Under the pieces are notes generated by a model. It was not told where the DNA came from and ran no database searches. It saw only the letters and a list, made by a program, of their open reading frames with translations. The position numbers and the translations under genes were made by a program. Shown here in pieces: positions 14,564 through 21,848 of a stretch of 41,163 bases of DNA. The stretch's first letter is position 1, and the number at the start of each line of letters is the position of its first letter. The DNA is taken from contig JAFQQW010000049.1 in assembly GCA_017410375.1 (NCBI GenBank), forward strand, positions 1 to 41,163. Direction: 5' to 3'. This DNA comes from Clostridia bacterium. Its GTDB lineage: Bacteria; Bacillota; Clostridia; RGIG6154.

Positions 14564-15775
14564 ATGGCATTAATAGTTAAAAAATTTGGTGGCAGTTCTG
14601 TGGCAGATGCCGCAAAGGTAATGAATGTTGCCGGCAGAATTACAGATACCTATAAGGAAGGCAATTCCGTTGTGGTTGTTGTTTCTGCCCAGGGCGATAC
14701 CACAGACGAACTGATTGAAAAAGCAAACGAAATCAATCCCAAGCATTCCAAGCGCGAAATGGATATGCTTCTTTCTACAGGTGAACAGATTTCCATTGCA
14801 CTTCTTGCAATGGCGATTGAAAAGCTGGGCTTCCCGGTGGTATCTTTAACCGGCTGGCAGCTGGGCATGATTACCGACAGCCATTACGGTACAGCAAGAA
14901 TCAAGAAGATTCAGAGTGAAAGAATCCGCAAGGAGCTGGACAAAAACAACATTGTAATTGTGGCAGGCTTCCAGGGCATTAACCAGTTTGGGGACATCAC
15001 AACCTTGGGCCGTGGTGGCTCGGATACCTCTGCGGTGGCAATTGCGGCAGCACTGCATGCAGACCTTTGCGAAATCTACACAGATGTTGATGGCGTATAT
15101 ACGGCAGACCCGCGTATTGTGCCCGAAGCAAAGAAATTAAATGAAATCACCTACGACGAAATGTTGGAGCTTGCATCGCTCGGTGCAAATGTATTACATA
15201 ACCGTTCGGTGGAATTGGCGAAAAAATACAGAGTAAACTTAGAAGTAAAATCCAGTTTTGAAAAGGTACCCGGTACTGTGGTTAAGGAGGAAATTAAAAT
15301 GGAAAGAATGTTAGTCAGAGGCGTAGCAAGAGATAACGACGTTGCAAGAATTGCAATCATGGGTGTAAAAGACGAACCCGGTATTGCATTCCGCATTTTC
15401 TCTCTTTTGAGCAAGCATAAGATTAATGTAGATATTATTTTGCAGTCCATCGGCAGAGAAAACACAAAGGATATTTCCTTTACCGTTTCCGAAAGCATTG
15501 CAGATGAAACCATGAGAATTATCAATGAAAATATGGAAATGATCGGTGCAGAAAAGGTTACCTGCTCGGATGAATTCTCCAAAGTATCCATCGTAGGTGC
15601 CGGCATGGTAAACAACCCCGGTGTTGCGGCAACCATGTTTGAAGCTTTGTTTGATGTGGGTGTAAACATTCATATGATTTCCACCTCCGAAAGCAAGGTT
15701 TCTGTTCTTGTCAAGAAGGCAAATGCAGAAAAAGCGGTTCGTGCAATTCACAATAAGTTTGATTTTACCGAATAA
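14564..15775 (+). CDS. lysC: Aspartate kinase (monofunctional, two ACT domains)
   Basis: A 403-residue aspartokinase that phosphorylates aspartate, the entry step to lysine, threonine and methionine. The kinase domain begins VKKFGGSSVAD (residues 5-15) and contains GRGGSDTSAVAIAAAL and the EIYTDVDGVYTADPR segment. From about residue 246 two ACT domains follow (MERMLVRGVARDND..., then VSIVGAGMVNNPGVA...), giving feedback control by amino acids. A strong internal ribosome binding site and in-frame ATG at 15299 predict a separate 158-residue beta subunit identical to the C-terminus, as in Bacillus aspartokinase II. Cotranscribed with hom. Confidence 0.95.
   Translation: MALIVKKFGGSSVADAAKVMNVAGRITDTYKEGNSVVVVVSAQGDTTDELIEKANEINPKHSKREMDMLLSTGEQISIALLAMAIEKLGFPVVSLTGWQLGMITDSHYGTARIKKIQSERIRKELDKNNIVIVAGFQGINQFGDITTLGRGGSDTSAVAIAAALHADLCEIYTDVDGVYTADPRIVPEAKKLNEITYDEMLELASLGANVLHNRSVELAKKYRVNLEVKSSFEKVPGTVVKEEIKMERMLVRGVARDNDVARIAIMGVKDEPGIAFRIFSLLSKHKINVDIILQSIGRENTKDISFTVSESIADETMRIINENMEMIGAEKVTCSDEFSKVSIVGAGMVNNPGVAATMFEALFDVGVNIHMISTSESKVSVLVKKANAEKAVRAIHNKFDFTE
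15284..15301 (+). promoter_or_regulatory. Internal ribosome binding site and start for the lysC beta subunit
   Basis: AAGGAGG (15284-15290) lies eight bases before an in-frame ATG (15299-15301, codon 246 of lysC). This falls exactly between the kinase and ACT domains. Bacillus aspartokinase II is known to make a beta subunit this way. Confidence 0.75.
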
Positions 15776-15782
15776 TTGACTT

Positions 15783-15810
15783 GCCGCAGTTTCGAAAAGG
15801 AAACTGCGGC
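15783..15810 (+). terminator. Hairpin after lysC, probable weak terminator
   Basis: A perfect 11-bp stem (15783-15793 with 15800-15810) and a six-base loop, followed by GGTTTTCT. The T tract is short, so read-through to the next gene, 24 bases on, is possible. No separate promoter for the next gene is evident. Confidence 0.6.
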
Positions 15811-15834
15811 GGTTTTCTATTGTAGGAGGGACAG

Positions 15835-18204
15835 ATGTCCATGCATGAAAAAGAAGAAATCGTTCCGGGCACAGAAGCAGAGAATGAAGAAATGATAACA
15901 AACCCGGACGAGCAGATAACGGATGAAATGTCCGGTGCGGAAGAACCCGAAAACGTGACGGACGAAAATACAGAAGAAACCACGGATGAAGAACAATCCG
16001 AAGAAGAAGCTGAAGTCGAAGAAGCTGAAAGTGAGGAAGAATCCGAAGAGGAAGAAACTGAAGAAGCGTCGGAAGAAGCAGAGGAAGAAGCGGAGGAAGA
16101 GGCTGAAGAGGAGCCGGAGGAAGAACCGCTGCAACCGAAAAAGCCTCGCTCTTTCGGCAAAATCTGGCTGTTGCAGATGGCAGATGTGTTAAACATTCTT
16201 CTGATTCTGGGTGCTGTGGCACTTTTTGTGTTCGGCGGTATGACAGAAGGAGGCTTGCTTTGCTTTGTTTGGCTTTTGCGGACTGTTCTTGGCAGTATGC
16301 GCTTTAAAAAGCTTGAAAAGCAGTTGGCAAAAGAGGGGCTTGATGCCTCGTCACTGTACGAAAAAAACGAAGCGGACAAAAAGCTGTATAAGGGTGTGTA
16401 TATTGCAACCGCCTGCATTATTTTTGTTGTAGGTGCGTTGACAGGACTCTCTTTATATTTCCGCGGTCTGAATTATTCGGTTATTTCGGCATGTGTCGGC
16501 TTTCTGGTACTGGTGTGCCCGACAGAAATTTTGCTGTTCCAAAAGCTGGGACGGGCAGAAGGCAAGCGGATTCTTGCAGAGGGTGGCAGTATAAGCTGTC
16601 CCGGTGCAAGGGCAATCCGTGAAGCGGAATATGTGGTTGTACGGGAATCCGATGTGGTTTCGGACAAGCTTAAATTTGCAAAAATTGATACCTATTACAA
16701 AGCGTTCGGCACAAAGGATTCGTTTATCGGCAGAGACAAGCCTGTTTTCCGAACCATTCTGGAAATGATTGTGCTTGCTTCTGAAATCAAGACAGATGCA
16801 AACGGTTTATATAAAGGAAGCGGTGTGGAACTGGCACTTGTGAACATGGCGGCGGAGCAGGGCGTTTACAAAGAAGCTCTGGATGAAAAATTCAAGCGTT
16901 CCTTTGTGATGCGTTCGGATAATGCAGTTACATTCGGTGTGAAGCTTCCCGAAGGGGTGCGCATGGTTTCCAAAGGTCAGACTGCGACGATTCTTTCTAT
17001 GTGTGACCGTGTTCTGGGAGACGGGGAAGTGCATCCCATCTCGGAAGAAATTATAAAAGAAATCACAGACCGGGCAGAGGCTTACCGCAAAGAGGGGGCG
17101 CATGTTTGTGCCATTTCGTTCAGCGATTATCAGAAGAAACCTAAAAAAGATACAACCGATAAAATGTTCTTAGGTCTTCTGGTTTCCTATTATATGCCCA
17201 ATTCCGCAGGCATTGCCATGATTAAAAAGTATGAAAACGCGGGGCTGAAGCCTTTGCTTTTCAGCCATGCGGATAATGAAAAAACAGCGGCAATGCTTAA
17301 GCTTTATAAAAAAGATTCGGTTTGTATCATTAAAGAAGAAGCAACCGACGAAAATTTAGAGGATACAACGGCATACTGCGGTATGACACCCGAAAAAGAG
17401 CAGTCGGTGCTTGAAGTTTACCGTAAGGCGGGGAAAGCCGTTCTGGTGTTTGTGCAGAAAAAGGAAAACAAGCATCTTTGTCAGAGCACAGATGCGTCTG
17501 TGCTGGTGGGTAAGCGTAGTTGCATTGATGGTTGCGGCGGCACGCTTCGTTACAAGAGCGACATTTTTGATTTACGGAAAAATCTTTCAGCTTATCTTTA
17601 TGCGGAAAAGAAAACAGTAACATTTCTTTTGATTGTCAAGGCGTTTTTACTTGCGTTCGGGCTTTTGTGGAGCGGTATTTCCTTCGCCTGCCCCATGCAG
17701 TTTTACCAGATGCTTTTCTTATCTTTGTTTGTGCCTGTGTGTGCAACGCATATTTTGTATGCACCTTATCGGAAAGAAAAAGGAAAAGCGCCCCGTAAAA
17801 AAGGATTGGTGGTTACGCTTTATACAATTCTGGCATTTTTGGTGCTTGCCCTTTCGTATGCATTCGGTCGGTATACCGTGCCTGCTTTGTCAGCAGATTC
17901 GGCAAAAGTGTTTGCTTCTGCCATGAGCTTTTTGGTGGCAGGCGGTATCCTTTTACTGCTTGCAATACAGAGCATCAGCCATAAAATTCTGCTTAGCTTT
18001 TCGTTTATAACAAGCAAGCAGGCGTGGCTCTGCCTGATTATCGGTGCGGTGCTTACGGTTGCACTGTTTATGGTGCCTGCACTTCGCGCATTGGTTGCAA
18101 TTCCTGCTTTGCCTTACCTGAAGGGCATGTGGATTGGCATATTCTTACTGGTGTTTGCGGTAGCAAGTGATTTGATAAAGTACATTTTAAAAGAAAAGGA
18201 ATAA
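15835..18204 (+). CDS. Degenerate P-type ATPase-like membrane protein with acidic N-terminal extension
   Basis: A 789-residue protein. Residues 1-100 are extremely rich in Glu and Asp and likely disordered. Two helix pairs follow (about 115-150 and 187-234), then a large cytoplasmic region and about six C-terminal helices (590-785). The layout and remnants match a P2-type cation ATPase: LVCPTEILL (226-234) for the P-E-G-L helix, SKGQTATILSMCDRV (379-393) for the K-G-A nucleotide region, MIKKYENAGLKPLLF (462-476) for the P domain, and MTPEKEQSVLEVYRKAGKAVLVF (517-539). But D-K-T-G-T is replaced by SDVVSDK (272-278), M-x-T-G-D by LLFSHAD (474-480), T-G-D-G-x-N-D is absent, and no A domain with T-G-E-S fits between the first two helix pairs. 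Probably a pseudoenzyme. The ATG at 15841 is an alternative start. Confidence 0.7.
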   Translation: MSMHEKEEIVPGTEAENEEMITNPDEQITDEMSGAEEPENVTDENTEETTDEEQSEEEAEVEEAESEEESEEEETEEASEEAEEEAEEEAEEEPEEEPLQPKKPRSFGKIWLLQMADVLNILLILGAVALFVFGGMTEGGLLCFVWLLRTVLGSMRFKKLEKQLAKEGLDASSLYEKNEADKKLYKGVYIATACIIFVVGALTGLSLYFRGLNYSVISACVGFLVLVCPTEILLFQKLGRAEGKRILAEGGSISCPGARAIREAEYVVVRESDVVSDKLKFAKIDTYYKAFGTKDSFIGRDKPVFRTILEMIVLASEIKTDANGLYKGSGVELALVNMAAEQGVYKEALDEKFKRSFVMRSDNAVTFGVKLPEGVRMVSKGQTATILSMCDRVLGDGEVHPISEEIIKEITDRAEAYRKEGAHVCAISFSDYQKKPKKDTTDKMFLGLLVSYYMPNSAGIAMIKKYENAGLKPLLFSHADNEKTAAMLKLYKKDSVCIIKEEATDENLEDTTAYCGMTPEKEQSVLEVYRKAGKAVLVFVQKKENKHLCQSTDASVLVGKRSCIDGCGGTLRYKSDIFDLRKNLSAYLYAEKKTVTFLLIVKAFLLAFGLLWSGISFACPMQFYQMLFLSLFVPVCATHILYAPYRKEKGKAPRKKGLVVTLYTILAFLVLALSYAFGRYTVPALSADSAKVFASAMSFLVAGGILLLLAIQSISHKILLSFSFITSKQAWLCLIIGAVLTVALFMVPALRALVAIPALPYLKGMWIGIFLLVFAVASDLIKYILKEKE

Positions 18205-18207
18205 ATT

Positions 18208-18957
18208 ATGGAACAAAACTTTGCAGAGGGCCGTATTGAAGGCAGAAATCCTGTTCTGGAGGCTTTGAAAAGCGGTAAAACCATTGATAAAATTTATCTT
18301 TTGAAGGGAGAGGGACAAGGCTCTGTGGTCAAAATCCGCTCCCTCGCCAAGCAAAAGAAAATTCCCATTGTGGAACTTGACCGCAAAAAAATGGATGAGA
18401 TGAGTGTGAGCCACAGCCATCAGGGTGTGATTGCACTGGTTTCCCCGGTGGATTATGTGTCGGTGCAGGATATTTTAGACCGCGCCGCAGCAAAAGGGGA
18501 AAAGCCTTTTATAGTGGTGTTGGACGAAGTGGAAGACCCGCATAATCTGGGGTCGATTATAAGAACAGCCAACGGTGCAGGGGTGCACGGCATTTTGATT
18601 CCGAAGCACAGAAGCACAGGCATTACCGCAACGGTGGCAAAGGTTGCGGCAGGGGCTTGCTTTTATACTCCTGTGGCAAAGGTGACAAATTTAGTGCGCA
18701 CCATGGAAGAACTTAAAGAGCAAGGTATTTGGTTTTACGGCGCGGACATGGACGGTGAAAAGACGGTGTTTGAAACCGATTTTTCAGGCGGATGCGGGAT
18801 TGTTATCGGTAACGAGGGCAAGGGCATCAGCCGTCTGGTACGGGAAAAGTGCGATTTTATCGTAAGCATTCCCATGCATGGCGAAATTGAGTCCTTGAAT
18901 GCGTCGGTGTCGGCAGGTATTTTTATGTATCAGGCAGCATACAGCAGAAATAAGTAA
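18208..18957 (+). CDS. rlmB: 23S rRNA (guanosine-2'-O-)-methyltransferase RlmB-like (TrmH/SpoU family)
   Basis: A 249-residue SPOUT methyltransferase. The N-terminal substrate-binding part has EGRNPVLEALKSGKTIDKIYL. The C-terminal trefoil-knot domain shows the three SpoU motifs: DEVEDPHNLGSIIRTANGAGVHG, then VIGNEGKGISRLV, then IPMHGEIESLNASVSAGIFMYQ. It uses S-adenosylmethionine to 2'-O-methylate a ribose; G2251 of 23S rRNA is the family's usual site. It starts three bases after the P-type ATPase-like gene, with AAAGGA inside that gene's end, so the two are probably cotranscribed. Confidence 0.9.
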   Translation: MEQNFAEGRIEGRNPVLEALKSGKTIDKIYLLKGEGQGSVVKIRSLAKQKKIPIVELDRKKMDEMSVSHSHQGVIALVSPVDYVSVQDILDRAAAKGEKPFIVVLDEVEDPHNLGSIIRTANGAGVHGILIPKHRSTGITATVAKVAAGACFYTPVAKVTNLVRTMEELKEQGIWFYGADMDGEKTVFETDFSGGCGIVIGNEGKGISRLVREKCDFIVSIPMHGEIESLNASVSAGIFMYQAAYSRNK

Positions 18958-18970
18958 AGGAGAGATATAC

Positions 18971-19240
18971 ATGAAAGCAGTTATTACGGTTATCGGTGTG
19001 GATAAGGTGGGCATTATTGCCAGAATCAGCGGTCTTTTGGCTGAGCTGAACATCAATATTTTGGACATCAACCAGACCATCATGAACGATTTGTTCACCA
19101 TGATTATGTACACAGACATCAAGGACAGAAAAATTGAATTTTCTGAAATCTCGGATGCTTTGGAAAAACTGGGAGACGAGATGGGTCTGCAGGTTCGTAT
19201 CACGCATGAGGACATCTATAAGTCCATGCACAGAATTTAG
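18971..19240 (+). CDS. ACT domain-containing protein (UPF0237 type)
   Basis: An 89-residue single ACT domain: [20 protein letters not shown], then [24 protein letters not shown]. It matches the small ACT proteins that sit next to UPF0210 genes in many Gram-positive genomes. ACT domains bind small ligands, usually amino acids, and this one probably regulates its neighbour. The start at 18971 is chosen because AAAGGAGAG lies just upstream; a longer frame starting at 18899 would overlap rlmB. It is 13 bases after rlmB and 11 bases before the UPF0210 gene. Confidence 0.9.
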   Translation: MKAVITVIGVDKVGIIARISGLLAELNINILDINQTIMNDLFTMIMYTDIKDRKIEFSEISDALEKLGDEMGLQVRITHEDIYKSMHRI

Positions 19241-19251
19241 GAGGCAGCACG

Positions 19252-20610
19252 GTGATTAATTCATTTGAAATTTTAGAAACCATCAAAATGATTCAGGAAG
19301 AAAATTTGGATATCCGTACCATTACCATGGGTATTTCTCTTCTTGACTGCGTGCGGGATTCGGTGGACGAGACCGCAACGAAAATTTATGATAAAATTGC
19401 CAAAAAAGCGGAAAACTTAGTGGCAACCGGGGATGACATCGGTGTAAAATACGGTATTCCGATTATCAATAAGCGTGTTTCGGTTACACCCATTGCGCTT
19501 CTTGCCAACGGCAAAAGTCCTGAAGATTATGTAAAATATGCCATTGCTCTGGAAAAGGCGGCGCAAACGGTTGGTATAAACTTTATCGGCGGTTTTTCTG
19601 CGCTGGTGCAAAAAGGCTATACCGAGCATGACAAGCTTTTGATTGATGCGATTCCTGAGGCTTTAAAGCAGACACAGCATGTTTGCTCTTCGGTAAATGT
19701 AGGCTCCACAAAGGCAGGTATTAACATGGATGCCGTTTACAAAATGGGGCAAATTATTAAACAGACTGCAGAAATTACAAAGGAGCAGGGTGCAATCGGT
19801 TGTGCAAAGCTGGTGGTATTTTGCAATGCGGTGGAGGACAATCCCTTCATGGCAGGTGCATTTCACGGTGTTACCGAGCCTGAGTCGGTGATTAATGTGG
19901 GCGTTTCCGGACCCGGTGTTGTAAAATGTGCCTTGGAAAAGGTGAAAGACGGGGACTTTATGCAGGTTGCCGAAACCATTAAGAAAACAGCCTTTAAAAT
20001 TACCCGTGTGGGTCAGCTGGTGGCATCTGAAGCGGCAAAGCGGTTAAACACTCCCTTTGGTATTGTGGATTTATCGCTCGCACCGACCCCTGCAGTGGGT
20101 GACAGTGTGGCACATATCTTAGAAGAAATGGGCTTGGAGCGCTGCGGTACCCATGGTACAACGGCGGCACTGGCACTTTTAAACGATGCGGTAAAGAAGG
20201 GTGGCGTTATGGCTTCCTCTTCGGTTGGCGGTTTGTCGGGTGCATTCATTCCGGTATCTGAGGATGCAGGTATGATTCGTGCCACACAGGACGGTGCATT
20301 GTCTTTGGAAAAATTAGAGGCAATGACTTGCGTATGCTCTGTGGGACTTGACATGATTGCTATTCCCGGGGACACCTCTGCCGAAACCATTTCGGGCATC
20401 ATTGCAGACGAAGCGGCAATCGGTATGATTAACCAGAAGACCACCGCAGTACGTTTAATTCCTGCGCCCGGCACAAAAGAGGGCGATATGGTGGAATTCG
20501 GCGGATTGCTTGGTTCTGCACCGGTTATGCGTGTGAATCCTTTTGACAACACCAAATTTGTACGGCGCGGCGGCAGAATTCCTGCGCCTATTCACAGTCT
20601 TAAAAACTAA
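19252..20610 (+). CDS. PFL family protein (UPF0210 / DUF711)
   Basis: A 452-residue protein of the UPF0210 family, distantly related in fold to pyruvate-formate-lyase-like barrels. Typical stretches are [45 protein letters not shown] and the C-terminal end ending with [12 protein letters not shown]. Length (about 450) is normal. The catalytic activity is not established. It starts at a GTG codon (19252) with AGGAGG nine to ten bases before it. It is paired with the ACT-domain gene, a conserved two-gene arrangement, and cysK follows after 20 bases. Confidence 0.92.
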   Translation: MINSFEILETIKMIQEENLDIRTITMGISLLDCVRDSVDETATKIYDKIAKKAENLVATGDDIGVKYGIPIINKRVSVTPIALLANGKSPEDYVKYAIALEKAAQTVGINFIGGFSALVQKGYTEHDKLLIDAIPEALKQTQHVCSSVNVGSTKAGINMDAVYKMGQIIKQTAEITKEQGAIGCAKLVVFCNAVEDNPFMAGAFHGVTEPESVINVGVSGPGVVKCALEKVKDGDFMQVAETIKKTAFKITRVGQLVASEAAKRLNTPFGIVDLSLAPTPAVGDSVAHILEEMGLERCGTHGTTAALALLNDAVKKGGVMASSSVGGLSGAFIPVSEDAGMIRATQDGALSLEKLEAMTCVCSVGLDMIAIPGDTSAETISGIIADEAAIGMINQKTTAVRLIPAPGTKEGDMVEFGGLLGSAPVMRVNPFDNTKFVRRGGRIPAPIHSLKN

Positions 20611-20630
20611 AAAGGAGTTTTGAAGAAACT

Positions 20631-21557
20631 ATGGCATTATTTCGGTCTGTGTCCGAAACGGTGGGGAATACCCCTTTGGTTCGGCTCGCAAATTTTGAAA
20701 AAGAATTACAATTGAATTGCAAGCTTTACGGAAAATTAGAGTGTTTTAATCCTGCAGGCAGTGCCAAGGACAGAGTTGCACTTTCCATGATTTGCGACGC
20801 AGAGGAAAAAGGCTTTTTAAAGCCGGGCGGCACAATTGTAGAGCCAACCTCGGGCAATACGGGCATCGGACTTGCTTCTTGCGGTGTGCCGAGAGGGTAT
20901 AAGGTGATTTTAACCATGCCCGACAGCATGAGCGTAGAGCGCATTGCCCTTTTAAAAGCCTATGGGGCTGAGGTTATTTTAACCCCCGGTGCTTTGGGTA
21001 TGCAAGGCGCGATTGACAAGGCAACCGAAATTGTAGCCAATACAGAGGGTGCATTTATGGCAGGGCAATTTACAAATCCTGCAAACGTAAAGGCGCATTA
21101 CGAGGGTACGGGCCCCGAGATTTACAGGGATTTGCCCGAAACAGATATTTTTATTGCCGGTGTGGGCACCGGTGGCACGTTAAGCGGTGTCGGTAAATTT
21201 TTAAAAGAACAGAACAAAAATATTAAGGTTTTGGCAGTAGAGCCTGCAGATTCGCCCCTTTTATCGGGCGGTAAGGCAGGTCCGCACAAAATTCAGGGTA
21301 TCGGCGCAAATTTTATTCCTGAGATTTTAGACAGAGATGTGTACGATGAAGTGATTGCAATACCCCATGAAAACGCGTATGAAATGGGAAATCTCCTGGC
21401 AAAAAAAGAGGGAATTTTAGTGGGTATTTCAGCAGGTGCGGCACTTTTTGCGGCATCTCTTGTTGCCAAACGGCCCGAAAACAAAGATAAAAGCATAGTG
21501 GTGCTGCTTCCGGACAGTGGTGAGCGTTATATGTCAACGCCCCTGTTTGGAAAATAG
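20631..21557 (+). CDS. cysK: Cysteine synthase (O-acetylserine sulfhydrylase)
   Basis: A 308-residue fold-type II PLP enzyme that makes cysteine from O-acetylserine and sulfide. The PLP lysine lies in NPAGSAKDRVA (K46). The substrate loop is PTSGNTGIGLA, the phosphate-binding loop is GVGTGGTLSG, and GISAGAALFAA follows. The A-S-C-G-V-P segment after the substrate loop differs from the usual A-F-V-A-A, a mild variation. AAAGGAG is 13 bases before the ATG, longer than optimal. The stop codon TAG (21555-21557) lies in the left arm of the inverted-repeat element at 21555-21830. It ends the operon that begins with the P-type ATPase-like gene. Confidence 0.93.
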   Translation: MALFRSVSETVGNTPLVRLANFEKELQLNCKLYGKLECFNPAGSAKDRVALSMICDAEEKGFLKPGGTIVEPTSGNTGIGLASCGVPRGYKVILTMPDSMSVERIALLKAYGAEVILTPGALGMQGAIDKATEIVANTEGAFMAGQFTNPANVKAHYEGTGPEIYRDLPETDIFIAGVGTGGTLSGVGKFLKEQNKNIKVLAVEPADSPLLSGGKAGPHKIQGIGANFIPEILDRDVYDEVIAIPHENAYEMGNLLAKKEGILVGISAGAALFAASLVAKRPENKDKSIVVLLPDSGERYMSTPLFGK

Positions 21558-21830
21558 GCGTAAGTGATCCGAACCTCATATGGTTTGAAAACGGAAAGAA
21601 CGCATAATTCGGCAGAAAATTCTGCAAATATACGTCAGTATTATTCTTGGATTTTCTTTGTCTTATGACAAATTTCTCGTTTTAAAACTCTTCGACTTTA
21701 AACGCAGGAAAATTTGACAGAATTTTTGTGCGGAGGACGAAGATAGGCTGACGCCTTTCAAGGACGACAAATAAAAAGAATTCAAATTTAACAAGTTTAA
21801 GGCATATGGGGTTCGAATCCCTTACGCCTA
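21555..21830. mobile_element. 276-bp element with 29-bp imperfect terminal inverted repeats (MITE-like or structured RNA)
   Basis: The left end (21555-21583) and the reverse complement of the right end (21802-21830) agree at 25 of 29 positions, starting TAGGCGTAAG. AAAA flanks both outer edges, like a short target duplication. The right arm contains GGGGTTCGAATCCC, which looks like a tRNA T arm plus acceptor. Inside are smaller hairpins: GCAGAA/TTCTGC (21612-21625) and TTTGTC/GACAAA (21657-21672). No open frame of note is present. It could be a non-autonomous mobile element or an RNA closed by a long stem. Confidence 0.5.
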
Positions 21831-21848
21831 AAAATTGGAGGTGACAGC

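Noticed and set aside
15311-16418. Long minus-strand frames (303 and 217 codons) opposite lysC and the acidic region
   Set aside because: They are antisense shadows of lysC and of the Glu codon run (poly-Ser, Phe/Leu-rich translations), with no ribosome binding site.
18899-18970. Upstream extension of the ACT-domain gene
   Set aside because: It overlaps rlmB in another frame; the AAAGGAG site supports the start at 18971.
21802-21830. tRNA gene suggested by GGTTCGAATCC and an acceptor-like end
   Set aside because: No D or anticodon arm in the right place, no CCA, and the acceptor-like pairing spans 276 bases. Treated as part of the inverted-repeat element.
21700-21848. CtsR operator or promoter upstream of clpE
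   Set aside because: A TTTGACA-like half-site and TTGACA (21714-21719) are present, but the second heptad and a matching -10 box are poor.
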